Shown here: positions 36,101 through 43,823 of the stretch, piece by piece
How the letters are laid out: every line of letters begins with the position of its first letter
Position numbering within the stretch: the stretch's first letter is position 1
Source of the DNA: an uncultured Pedobacter sp.
GTDB taxonomy: Bacteria > Bacteroidota > Bacteroidia > Sphingobacteriales > Sphingobacteriaceae
Direction: 5' to 3'
Assembly (NCBI GenBank): GCA_946478755.1
Contig: CAMLDJ010000012.1
Location: 1 to 51,083, forward strand
DNA: 51,083 bases
Program-made: the position numbers and the translations under genes
The notes under the pieces: generated by a model
Told to the model about the DNA's origin: nothing
Seen by the model: the letters and a program-made list of their open reading frames with translations, nothing else
Database searches by the model: none

Positions 36101-36711
36101 TTAACAAAGGCAAATATACGCTGGCTGATCATGGAGACCTCGTAGAGATTGGTAATGCAATGCCACGGTTCCCTTTTGGTTTTAACTTTAGTGCCGACTG
36201 GAAGTCATTTGATTTTTCAGTTGCCGGCGCGGGGGTGGCTGCTCAGGACTGGTACCCAACAGGCAACATCTTCTGGGGTACTTATGAGCGCCCTTATCTA
36301 TCGTTCATCCGTAAGGATCTGGTGGAAAATGCATGGTCAGAAGCGCAGCCAGGTAATACCTATCCACAAATTTCAAGGGGTTATGCTTCACTTGGTTCGC
36401 TAAGGTCTTTAGGTGAAGTGAATGATTATTACCTGACCAATGTTGGTTATCTGAGGGTTAAAAATCTCACATTCGGATACACACTTCCCAAAAAGCTAAC
36501 GCAGAAAGTAAAGATAGAACGCTTACGCTTTTATTTCAGTGGTGAAAATCTGTTTACCTGGAGTTTTGGCAACCTGACCAAATACGTTGATCCTGAAATG
36601 GCGGGATCCGGAATCAATTACTCGAGCCCGGAATCAGCAACCAGCAGGGCAAGACTTGAGGATTATCCAATGGGGAAATCCTACTCATTTGGAATCAATG
36701 TCTCTCTTTAA
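33151..36711 (+). CDS. SusC/RagA-type TonB-linked outer-membrane transporter of PUL2
   Basis: 1186 residues from MIFSTFFFSCIRNC; alternative ATGs at 33147 (other frame) and near 33217 (MKITCVLMLALLMQV) exist. Signal peptide, STN domain (LLNIFKQISRQSGYDFVYNV), carboxypeptidase-like domain (DIKGKVTDKSGKPLSGVTVK), TonB box region (MRDVVVVGYGTQKKENLTGA), plug (LQGLLPGLNI, INIRGFNSINGG, SPLVLIDG, IYGARGAFGVILITTKKGK) and barrel follow. It is well diverged from the PUL1 SusC, so the ligand should differ. SusD follows after 16 bases. The STN domain supports signalling through the preceding FecR/ECF pair. Confidence 0.94.
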   Translation: MIFSTFFFSCIRNCLPRQFVLVMKITCVLMLALLMQVYAEGRAQRISLVQRDEPLLNIFKQISRQSGYDFVYNVKSIKNTANVTLNMKNAELHEVLNTCLMGTELIYEIIDRTIVVKEKPSDALLARSSLIDIKGKVTDKSGKPLSGVTVKSKKSNKAVATGTNGEFELRGIDENDVLLVSYIGFTSREIPAKNSGDFVIVLEEDVFAMRDVVVVGYGTQKKENLTGAVAQITAEDLSQRPASNIVSSLQGLLPGLNIQANNGNPGEVPDINIRGFNSINGGSPLVLIDGIQGNIDRLNPQDVEAVSVLKDAASSAIYGARGAFGVILITTKKGKDGKVQVEYSNNIALTTPLTRTDFISDPYLYGRTVDAALTGYNGTNYTGYTSEDDWEILKKVSTGELAPFREIQANGTYKFYDNTNWYKYLFRKWQPGQNHNISVSGGNEKIQGYLSGRAYKGKTIQNIVDADLTKYNLRGRINLKTNNWLELADNIQISTDNQIEYGGYKNGYGGPWSTTTWYFLFPFQPNKIDGLAYDNMGTGAQGALEDGYNYVRSYSEQFVNILSAKITPVKNLVLNVDYSNTINHIANSTRLNPFKYLTTTKVTPAIGGLNRLTETRNRNYYNALNVYGTYSNSFLQDKHHTKLLLGYNQEDANSDNVTAEQGGLLVNNLSNLGLGTELLRATGSGTSWAVQGYFGRFNYDYLNKYLLEVNARYDGSSRFPTSSRWGFFPSVSAGWYLSREDFFKPLENAISSLKVRASYGKLGNQNIDPYTFSQILSTGQTTWLVNNGKMNYVSSPDPLPNMVKWENSRTVDLGVDVGFFKGKVNASFDWYEKNIEGMYLPGEPLPAVFGASEPKENIASLRNRGFEFSIGYNSSFDVKGSPLHIRASASVYNFEGVITKFPNPNGLMSTFWEGQKLGTVYGYKIDGQFQSDAEATAYQALFKNPSTTLGQVYNYELNIVQNSQWKGLKAGDIKYVDVNGDGAINKGKYTLADHGDLVEIGNAMPRFPFGFNFSADWKSFDFSVAGAGVAAQDWYPTGNIFWGTYERPYLSFIRKDLVENAWSEAQPGNTYPQISRGYASLGSLRSLGEVNDYYLTNVGYLRVKNLTFGYTLPKKLTQKVKIERLRFYFSGENLFTWSFGNLTKYVDPEMAGSGINYSSPESATSRARLEDYPMGKSYSFGINVSL

Positions 36712-36727
36712 CCCTTAAATCAAAAAT

Positions 36728-38470
36728 ATGAAATATTTAATAGCCACCGCTTTTCTTATCTTGGTTCTAGGTTCTTCCGGCTGTAAAAACGACGGGCTGG
36801 ATATTAATCCGATCGATAAGATAGATGCACAGATTTTTTTTAACACTGCAACCGATCTTGAAGTTTATACCAATGGCTTTTATGACATGTTGCCAACTAC
36901 TGAAGTATACATGGATGATGCTTCATCAGATAATATTGTTCCGCTGATCGTTTCTGACCGCGCAAAAGGTGCGAGAGTTTTGCCTGTGGCAAGGGGATCC
37001 GGCGGCTGGAACTGGGCCGACCTTCGTTCCATCAACTTCTTTCTGAACAATTATGAAAGATGTCCGGACGAGGCTGCTAAAAAGAAATTTGGCGGTATCG
37101 CCAGGTTCTTCAGGGCCCACTTTTATTATGATAAACTGAAAACCTTTGGTCCCGTTCCGATCTATGACAAGGTGCTGACAGCAGATGATCCTGATCTTTT
37201 TAAGGGGAGGGATTCCAGAAAGGCCGTGACCGATTTTATTCTGGCTGATCTGGACTATGCGATCGCCAATATTCCGAAGGAAGTAAAGCTGAACAACATT
37301 ACGCGCTATACAGCTTTGATCTTAAAGGCCCGGGTTTGTCTGTTTGAAGGTACTTTCAGGAAATATCATAATCTTGGCGATTACGAAGGTGTTCTTGCTC
37401 AAGCAGCCGCCGCAGCTGATGAGCTGATCAATTCAAATGCCTATCGGACTTTTACAACCGGCGGAAATAATATCGCTTATCGGGAGTTGTTTGCCAGGAT
37501 TAACCAGGATGCAACTGAAACCATATTAGCCAGGGATTACAATCCGACTTTTGGGAAAACTACGATCAATTATGCGATGACCTCACCAACTTATGGTGCC
37601 TATGGTGTGCCTAAGGATTTGATAGACAGCTATCTGATGAAAGATGGTTCGCGTTTTACTGATCAGCCGGGCTACAACACCAGGCAATATTATGAAGAAA
37701 TGCAGAACCGTGATCCCCGACTGACCCAAACTATTGCGGGGCCGGAATTTGCTGCCTATGGTGAGACCGTTAGGGAACCTGTTAATATGAGTATCACGAC
37801 TACCGGTTACCGGGTGATCAAAGCCTTATCTACCCGCGATCAATGGGCATCCAACAGTTCCTATTTTGACCTGATCCTTTTCCGCTACGCAGAAGCACTG
37901 TTGGTATCGGCAGAAGCCAAAGCGGAACTGGGCACGCTGACCCAAACTGATCTTGACAAGACCATCAATAAACTAAGAGATCGGGTTGGTATGCCACCAT
38001 TAAACATGTCTGCCGCCAATGCTAGTCCGGATCCCTATTTAGCTTCCATGTATTCAAATACCGATGCGGGTGCCAATAAAGGGGTTATTCTGGAAATCAG
38101 AAGGGAACGAAGAATCGAACTTTTCAATGAGGGCCTGAGATGGGATGATCTGATGCGTTGGAAAGAAGGTAAAAAAATGGAGAAGCCATTGCTGGGTATC
38201 TATTTTCCGGGTTTAGGTGCTTTTGATTTTAATAACGATGGTAAAGCAGATGTGTTTTTGCATACAGGGAATGCTTCAGGAGCACCGGCCGGAACTTCCA
38301 GTATTGTGAATGTAAATCAGAAAAAGCTAAGCAACGTCAGCTCTGGTAATTTTGATCCGTTAAAGGGGACAACGATGAAATTCGATGAATCTAAAGATTA
38401 TCTTTATCCAATTCCAGTGGAAGACCTAAACCTCAATAAAAATCTGGTACAAAACGATGGCTGGAAATAA
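36728..38470 (+). CDS. SusD/RagB-type lipoprotein of PUL2
   Basis: 580 residues with the lipobox SSGC (Cys19). SusD landmarks include INPIDKIDAQIFFNTATDLE, ARFFRAHFYYDKLKTFGPVP, YFDLILFRYAEALLVSAEAK, INKLRDRVGMP, EIRRERRIELFNEGLRWDDL and the ending YPIPVEDLNLNKNLVQNDGW. It forms the lid of the SusC pore. The 36-base space to the next start, within sequence that stays open in another frame, suggests translational coupling with the phosphatase-family gene. Confidence 0.94.
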   Translation: MKYLIATAFLILVLGSSGCKNDGLDINPIDKIDAQIFFNTATDLEVYTNGFYDMLPTTEVYMDDASSDNIVPLIVSDRAKGARVLPVARGSGGWNWADLRSINFFLNNYERCPDEAAKKKFGGIARFFRAHFYYDKLKTFGPVPIYDKVLTADDPDLFKGRDSRKAVTDFILADLDYAIANIPKEVKLNNITRYTALILKARVCLFEGTFRKYHNLGDYEGVLAQAAAAADELINSNAYRTFTTGGNNIAYRELFARINQDATETILARDYNPTFGKTTINYAMTSPTYGAYGVPKDLIDSYLMKDGSRFTDQPGYNTRQYYEEMQNRDPRLTQTIAGPEFAAYGETVREPVNMSITTTGYRVIKALSTRDQWASNSSYFDLILFRYAEALLVSAEAKAELGTLTQTDLDKTINKLRDRVGMPPLNMSAANASPDPYLASMYSNTDAGANKGVILEIRRERRIELFNEGLRWDDLMRWKEGKKMEKPLLGIYFPGLGAFDFNNDGKADVFLHTGNASGAPAGTSSIVNVNQKKLSNVSSGNFDPLKGTTMKFDESKDYLYPIPVEDLNLNKNLVQNDGWK

Positions 38471-38498
38471 ATTGAAAAGTTCATATCATATACATAAG

Positions 38499-39371
38499 AT
38501 GAAAAAATCCATTATTTTTTTATTGCTTGCAATGTTCTGTTTCCAACTGTCCTTTGGGCAAAAAAAACATATGAAATTTATTTCCTACAATATTCTGCAG
38601 GGAATGAGGCTCGACTCTTTACCCGGCAAGCCGGCCTTTGTATCTTGGGCGAAACAGCAGGATCCTGATGTTATGGCTCTTCAGGAAGTTACAGGCTTTA
38701 GTCAGGCAAAGCTCGAAAAACTTGCGGCAAGCTATGGACATCCCTATGCTTCGCTGCTAACTGAAGGGATAAAATACCCGGTAGCCATTACCTCGAAATA
38801 TCCGATTAAAGGTATCAGAAAAATAACGGAGGGTATGGACAGGGGCCTGATTATAGCAGAGGTCGAAGGTTTTCATGTAGCAGTACTGCACCTCACACCT
38901 TTTGATTATAGAAAAAGGAGAAGTGAGGTGCAGGTCGTACTTTCGGCCATACAATCGGCAGAGGATAGCAAACAATGGGTGCTGATGGGTGATTTCAATA
39001 CGGTTTCTCCTGCTGACTCTGCAAATTATTCAGATGGCCGGCTGGTAAGGGGATATTTGAATTACGAAAAGAAATATCCGCCAATACTTAAACTGGCTGA
39101 TGGAAAGATCGATTATTCGGTCATACAAAGTATCCTGGATTGTGGCTTCATCGACGCATTGAAACTGAAACATACCGCTTTCATAAAGACCGTTCATCCA
39201 AAAGCATTTGAACCGAAAAAAGGGCCGGATGTATCCTCGCGAATAGATTTTATTTTTGTAAGTGATGATTTAAAGCACAGCGTTTCCTCGGCGGCTGTCA
39301 TTGCCGATGCTTTTACGGAGGTTAGCTCTGATCATTATCCGGTATCTGTGAAAATTACGACAAAAAAATAG
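38499..39371 (+). CDS. Secreted endonuclease/exonuclease/phosphatase-family hydrolase
   Basis: 290 residues from the Met before the signal peptide (MKKSIIFLLLAMFCFQLSFG); the frame is open to 38457, overlapping SusD. Active-site motifs of the EEP fold are all present: SYNIL (Asn), LQEV (metal Glu), GDFN (Asp, Asn), SRIDFIFVS (Asp) and SSDHYPV (Asp, His). Members cleave phosphodiesters or phosphomonoesters: DNase I, sphingomyelinase, inositol phosphatases. Secretion and SusD-coupled position make it a candidate for cutting the phosphoester bond of the PUL2 ligand. The true substrate is unknown. Confidence 0.85.
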   Translation: MKKSIIFLLLAMFCFQLSFGQKKHMKFISYNILQGMRLDSLPGKPAFVSWAKQQDPDVMALQEVTGFSQAKLEKLAASYGHPYASLLTEGIKYPVAITSKYPIKGIRKITEGMDRGLIIAEVEGFHVAVLHLTPFDYRKRRSEVQVVLSAIQSAEDSKQWVLMGDFNTVSPADSANYSDGRLVRGYLNYEKKYPPILKLADGKIDYSVIQSILDCGFIDALKLKHTAFIKTVHPKAFEPKKGPDVSSRIDFIFVSDDLKHSVSSAAVIADAFTEVSSDHYPVSVKITTKK

Positions 39372-39378
39372 CTGAGTG

Positions 39379-40617
39379 ATGAAAGGAATATTTTGTACCA
39401 TTAAAAAAACCGGTTTACTGCTTTTAATTTTATGTAGCCTGGTCCCCGTATTGGGGACCAGCTATGTGCCTGCTTTACATAAACCAGCTGATGGCATCCT
39501 GACTAAGAATTTTTATTTCTTATACCTGTTGGAAAAGCACCCGATTGGGGAGAATAGTGTACTGGAAGAGATTGCTGCAACGCGCATGCTGCGTTTAGAC
39601 AGTGCAGTTACGAATTGTAGTTCAGGAACTTGTTATGCGGATGCAATGCAATTTACACCGGTTCAAATCCATCAGATTGGAGGCGAGTTGATCCGTTATG
39701 CTCAGAAATACAAGCCGTTTTTATACGAGCTACGTTCTTCAAATTTCTATTCGAATTTTGATACCGGGATAGATTCAGTTTTCGTACGAAAGTCATGGGA
39801 ATCGGTCGCACTTTCCATGAATCGCATTTTAAATGTCTATTTAAAAGGAACGCCGCCTACTTATCCGAAAATAGATGCAGCTAGTTTTGATCCTTTAAAC
39901 AAGGAGTTTCTGGCACAGTTAAACCAAAAGCTGGGAAAATTAGCCGCTCTGCACAAGGGGAGAGAAAGATCGTTTTATAGAAGTACGATGCTGGCATGTA
40001 TCCAAATTCTATTGATTAACGGAAGAGATGAAGCAATACGCTACGAACCGTTACAAAAGGGCTCAAACAGTTCTGCCGTTAAGCACATTGGCAAAGTGGA
40101 CTGGGATAAGTACAGATACAGTGTTATCCTGGTGCCTGGCCTTGGCCCTGAACAGGAGGGCGTACGGTTGGATCCCAATGGCGCAAAACGTTGTGATAGT
40201 GCTGCAAAACGGTATTATTCAGGGCTTGCACCGTTTATAGTTGTTTCAGGAGGCCATGTTCATCCTAATAAAACGCCCTGGTGTGAAGCAGTAGAAATGA
40301 AAAAATACCTGGTATCGGTATTAAAGATACCTGATAATGTGGTTTTTATAGAGCCTTACGCCAGACATACCACAACAAACCTTAGAAACCTCAATCGTAT
40401 GATCTTCAATTTCAGGATACCTGAAGAAAAAGAAGTGATAATTGTAACTGATGAATCCCAGAGCCGCTATATCCAGGGCAATATGGCGAAAACAGCAATT
40501 CGTGATCTTGGCTATTTACCTTATGAACACCTTACAAAAATAAGTCCGACGGAATCTGCATACCTTCCCAATAAACTTTCGCTTCACGCTAACCCATTTG
40601 ATCCTTTAGATCCTTAA
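39379..40617 (+). CDS. YdcF/SanA/ElyC-like (DUF218) protein, exported
   Basis: About 412 residues, from ATG 39379 (a GTG lies directly before it at 39376). A hydrophobic N-terminus (TGLLLLILCSLVPVLG) is a signal peptide or anchor. The C-terminal half has the DUF218 fold: RYSVILVPGLGPEQ, ERYYSGLAPFIVVSGG-like, EAVEMKKYLV, IEPYARHTTTNLRN, IIVTDESQSRYIQGN. The N-terminal 230 residues are an all-helical extra domain not seen in the short E. coli proteins. The family is linked to cell-envelope glycan and lipid-carrier functions. Its biochemical role here is unknown. It follows the phosphatase gene by 7 bases and precedes the SGNH gene by 3, so one operon. Confidence 0.75.
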   Translation: MKGIFCTIKKTGLLLLILCSLVPVLGTSYVPALHKPADGILTKNFYFLYLLEKHPIGENSVLEEIAATRMLRLDSAVTNCSSGTCYADAMQFTPVQIHQIGGELIRYAQKYKPFLYELRSSNFYSNFDTGIDSVFVRKSWESVALSMNRILNVYLKGTPPTYPKIDAASFDPLNKEFLAQLNQKLGKLAALHKGRERSFYRSTMLACIQILLINGRDEAIRYEPLQKGSNSSAVKHIGKVDWDKYRYSVILVPGLGPEQEGVRLDPNGAKRCDSAAKRYYSGLAPFIVVSGGHVHPNKTPWCEAVEMKKYLVSVLKIPDNVVFIEPYARHTTTNLRNLNRMIFNFRIPEEKEVIIVTDESQSRYIQGNMAKTAIRDLGYLPYEHLTKISPTESAYLPNKLSLHANPFDPLDP

Positions 40618-40620
40618 CAT

Positions 40621-41721
40621 ATGAGAAAGAGAACCTTAAAAACCGGTCTCCGGTTGTCCATCTTATTGATTTCCTTTTTAAAGCTGAATGGCTATGCTCA
40701 GGATAGTCTCCAATATGTCCCCGCACAAGATCTGGCCATTCTTGGGAAGGCAAAACAAACTCCTGAAATGTTTCAGAGAATAGGACTGGACGAGTCGAAA
40801 GCAATGCCCAGGGCAGTTCGGGATCTGGCATTAAACAGCGCTGGCATATGCGTGATCTTCGAGACAAACTCCTCCATTATCACGGCGAAGTGGAAATTAG
40901 CTGAAGAAAAGTACCTGGCCAACATGACACCCGTTGCGCATAGCGGGCTGGACCTTTATTGTTTTAAAAATAACAAGTGGCAGTATGTGTCCGTAGGCAA
41001 ACCTGCGAAAGGAGTTGTAAGCCAGAATCAGACTATCGTCAGGAGGATGGATACCACGCTTAAACAATTTATGCTTTATTTGCCCCTTTATAACTCGGTA
41101 TCCGATCTTCAGATTGGCATTGATCGGAATTCGATGATCCGTGTGCCGGAGCGGAAAGGAATTGATGAAAAGAAACGAATTGTAGTATATGGTTCCAGCA
41201 TTGTCCAGGGGGCTTCCGCCAGCCGGCCTGGAATGGCTTACCCGGCTATTATCCAGCGAAAGCTTGGCATGGATGTGATCAACCTGGGTTTTAGCGGAAG
41301 CGCAAAAATGGAAATGGAACTCGCCAGATACCTCGCGACAGTTCCGGCAGATTGCTACGTGCTGGATTGTATTCCCAATCAGACTCCAGCGCAGATCACT
41401 GAAAGGGCACTTCCGTTTATTAAGTATTTAATCGCTCAAAGGCCCGAAATACCAATTGTTCTGGTTGAAAGTGTGATTAGAGAAAACGGCTATTTCGATC
41501 AGCAGGTGGGTAAGAATGTGGATAAGCAGAATGAAAATATTAAGCGGGTATTTCAGCAATTGAAAAGGGGGAAGTATAAGCATATTTACTATCTGGAAGC
41601 CGGACAACTAACTGGTAATGATCATGAAGCCACAATAGATGGTACGCATCTGACCGACCTGGGATTCACCAGAATTGCTGAAGTAGTCATGAAAGTTCTC
41701 AAACAGGCCTCCCATCTTTAG
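40621..41721 (+). CDS. SGNH/GDSL hydrolase with N-terminal GxDLY domain
   Basis: 366 residues with a signal peptide (to about 27). The N-terminal beta-sandwich domain ends in SGLDLY (109-113 region), the GxDLY motif that names this domain family, and it precedes the SGNH domain with block I YGSSIVQG (Ser193; Asp of GDS replaced by Ser192), a glycine in FSGSAK, and block V DGTHLTD (Asp340, His343). The family comprises esterases, mostly of unknown specificity. It is the last gene of PUL2 and together with the phosphatase-family gene makes a locus with two hydrolases and no glycosidase. An inverted-repeat element follows 5 bases after the stop. Confidence 0.85.
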   Translation: MRKRTLKTGLRLSILLISFLKLNGYAQDSLQYVPAQDLAILGKAKQTPEMFQRIGLDESKAMPRAVRDLALNSAGICVIFETNSSIITAKWKLAEEKYLANMTPVAHSGLDLYCFKNNKWQYVSVGKPAKGVVSQNQTIVRRMDTTLKQFMLYLPLYNSVSDLQIGIDRNSMIRVPERKGIDEKKRIVVYGSSIVQGASASRPGMAYPAIIQRKLGMDVINLGFSGSAKMEMELARYLATVPADCYVLDCIPNQTPAQITERALPFIKYLIAQRPEIPIVLVESVIRENGYFDQQVGKNVDKQNENIKRVFQQLKRGKYKHIYYLEAGQLTGNDHEATIDGTHLTDLGFTRIAEVVMKVLKQASHL

Positions 41722-41726
41722 CGGGT

Positions 41727-41818
41727 ATGGGCTAGTCAATAGCCCATTTGATTCCATACATTTTAACCAGCTATGCTTAAGCATTTGAAGAATGGTCAGT
41801 TCTTATGGAATCAAATGG
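41727..41818. repeat. Nested inverted-repeat element between convergent genes
   Basis: Three overlapping palindromes lie in one 92-bp stretch. ATGGGCTA (41727-41734) and TAGCCCAT (41740-41747) pair over 5 bases. CCATTTGATTCCATA (41744-41758) is the perfect reverse complement of 41804-41818 (15 bp, 45-base loop). ATGCTTAAGCAT (41773-41784) is a perfect palindrome inside that loop. The first two share CCAT and exclude each other. There is no long T-tract. It could be a bidirectional terminator, or a small mobile/repetitive element. Confidence 0.75.
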
Positions 41819-41843
41819 TGTTGGTATTTCGAAATATGCTTTA

Positions 41844-42230
41844 TTAATCCTTTGTTTTGGTTGGTTTTAGTTCCGTTACAACCAATTTAAGAGGGGTCTC
41901 TCCGATGTTTATGCCCATGTGTGTTGTGGCAGTCAGATACATCGCTTCTCCTGCTTTAATTTCGACGGTAACCGGTGCTTTTCCTTTGTCGGTGATCTCC
42001 AGCTTTCCATCTGTCAAGGCATAGACGAAATGATCAGGATGGCTATGCCATGGCACAGTATCCTTGGGGGCTATTTCAAACTGCATTACCCGTATCTTTT
42101 CATTTTCGAGGATCACTTTTTTATACATTTTTGGAGCGGCTGTGATCGGGTCTTGCGCATGTACATTTGCACTTAAGGCCATCAATAATCCGAAGATCAG
42201 AAGCATTGAAATCATTTTGATCGTTTTCAT
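41844..42230 (-). CDS. Exported single-domain cupin protein
   Basis: 128 residues with a signal peptide (ending ANVHAQ). A small cupin beta-barrel follows: VMQFEIAPKDTVPWHSHPDH carries the metal-binding His pair and a second cupin motif is in VTVEIKAGEAMYLTATTHMG. The usual third His appears in the H of TTHMG. The substrate or metal is unknown; periplasmic cupins of this size are often of undetermined function. It is convergent with the PUL2 SGNH gene across the nested inverted repeat and divergent from the lyase-like lipoprotein across a 312-bp gap. Confidence 0.8.
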   Translation of the reverse strand: MKTIKMISMLLIFGLLMALSANVHAQDPITAAPKMYKKVILENEKIRVMQFEIAPKDTVPWHSHPDHFVYALTDGKLEITDKGKAPVTVEIKAGEAMYLTATTHMGINIGETPLKLVVTELKPTKTKD

Positions 42231-42542
42231 TTCAGTAGAGTTTAGTTAAAGGAGTTCAGGCGAACTTAGATGATGAATGGGAACAATTGCCAGTCATAAA
42301 GGTTTGTGATATATTGAGTTAGAGCAGGGAGTTTTCGCTCTCCGTCCGTATTAAGTATAAAGCCAAATATTTAGATCGCCTTAAAACGCTTAATTAACAC
42401 TCTTACATGCTTAAGTACTATCCTGACCATCCTGAATACCTTAACGATCTGATCCCAAGAGGATCCATTGGAAGCCCCACACCTAAATACATTGGATTTC
42501 CCACTGTTTCTAATTAATCAATATAAACTAATAGGTAACAAA
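42231..42542. other. Intergenic region between cupin and lyase-like genes
   Basis: A 312-bp region between two divergent genes. I see no open frame with coding character, no strong inverted repeat and no clear TAnnTTTG promoter. It must hold promoters for both genes. A frame from 42468 runs into the lyase-like gene but lacks a signal peptide at its start, so it is read as untranslated leader. Confidence 0.4.
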
Positions 42543-43601
42543 ATGAAAACAAGTAAAACAAACAATCTCGCCAGTAACTTTTCGTGGCGGAGAAAATCTC
42601 TGGTAGCGCTGATGGGCGCAGTTATACTTTCGGGCGGTTGCGAAAAGCCCGCTTCGGGAACAGCACCCGTAGAAACGACTGATGCTAGCGGTAAAAATAT
42701 TGCCAGTGTAAGTTCATTAGTCAGTGTAAACTCAGTAGGCAGTGGCTGGGTACAATATTCACCAACTAAAAAAATACACCTGGACGATGCTGCAGGTCTG
42801 CAGATATTTAACTGGAGCGCTTCTCAATCTGTAGGGAGCCCGGTTTGCGCTGATTATAGTTACGATAGCAGTGCAGGTACAGAAACATTCAGGATTGTAA
42901 ATAATCAGTCTAACCGGTCGGAAATAAGACTTCTAAATGATTATTCAACAGGCAGCCGTCAATTTGAGGGATATCTTAAATTCAGCTCTCCCTTAAACGA
43001 TGAATGCTTGTTCCAGATATTTGGCAGTACCAGTGGAGCAACACAATTGATGATCCGTGGATTTTCGGAAAGCAACGGATCAATTAAATTAGGTTCAACA
43101 GTGTTGGCTTCAAATATTTATGGCCAGGAAGTACGTGTTAATGTCATTCATTTACAGGAAAATGTAGGTAACAAGTTTTTAGTTTATATAAATGGCGTTA
43201 AGAAGGCCGAGCTTGCCGATAATGAAGCGGTAACCAATTATATGAAATATGGTAATTATGGAACGCTTACAACTGGTACTGCGACTGTACAATGGAGGGA
43301 CGTTAAGATCTATCAGAATGGTACCGCACCGGGTGCGCAAATAACTTTGTATCAGGGTTGCAGCTATGGCGGCTGGTCAGCCTCATTTGGCGTTGGCAAT
43401 TACACCATGTCTCAGCTTGAAGCCATGGGTGCAATTAATGACGATGCGTCATCCATTAAAGTGCCTGCCGGATTAAAAGTAACGATATATGAAGATAACA
43501 ATTATGGTGGAAACTCTGCTGTAATAACATCAGACCAAAGCTGTTTAACTAACATCAGTTTTAATGATGACATATCATCAATAAAAGTTTCAACCAACTA
43601 G
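42543..43601 (+). CDS. Polysaccharide-lyase-like lipoprotein with beta-gamma-crystallin domain
   Basis: 352 residues. Lipobox LSGGC (Cys33), then a linker of about 35 residues. Residues 65-262 form a concanavalin/jelly-roll lyase-like domain with NRSEIR (124-129), QIFG (158-161) and YMKYGNYG (233-240), which correspond in order to the RxExR, QIH and YFKxGxY motifs of PL7 alginate lyases. The QIH histidine is Phe here, so it may be a different family or a non-catalytic binder. Residues 266-352 are a beta-gamma-crystallin domain with two Greek keys, each with a Ca-type motif (NDDASSIKV, NDDISSIKV). The gene has its own terminator and no PUL partner. Confidence 0.7.
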   Translation: MKTSKTNNLASNFSWRRKSLVALMGAVILSGGCEKPASGTAPVETTDASGKNIASVSSLVSVNSVGSGWVQYSPTKKIHLDDAAGLQIFNWSASQSVGSPVCADYSYDSSAGTETFRIVNNQSNRSEIRLLNDYSTGSRQFEGYLKFSSPLNDECLFQIFGSTSGATQLMIRGFSESNGSIKLGSTVLASNIYGQEVRVNVIHLQENVGNKFLVYINGVKKAELADNEAVTNYMKYGNYGTLTTGTATVQWRDVKIYQNGTAPGAQITLYQGCSYGGWSASFGVGNYTMSQLEAMGAINDDASSIKVPAGLKVTIYEDNNYGGNSAVITSDQSCLTNISFNDDISSIKVSTN

Positions 43602-43642
43602 TTCCACTTTACTGTCTAAGGATAGTTATTTAAATCCTAATC

Positions 43643-43687
43643 AAAAGAGGCCGAATCATTTATAAAAATGATTGGTCTCTTTTTTTT
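43643..43687 (+). terminator. Rho-independent terminator after the lyase-like gene
   Basis: A long stem pairs AAAAGAGGCC and AATCATTT (43643-43661, G43653 bulged) with AAATGATT and GGTCTCTTTT (43666-43683), over the loop ATAA. It is followed by a run of T to 43687. It lies 42 bases after the stop codon. Confidence 0.9.
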
Positions 43688-43823
43688 AAAAGACCATTAC
43701 TATCCTGCAACCATAATTGCCATAAACAGCGGGAAGTAACAAAAAGGATGCAGCTTTCAGAATGGCTGCAAAATTTTACCGGGTATCGGTTGAAAGTAAC
43801 ATTATTAACATATAGTAATTTTA

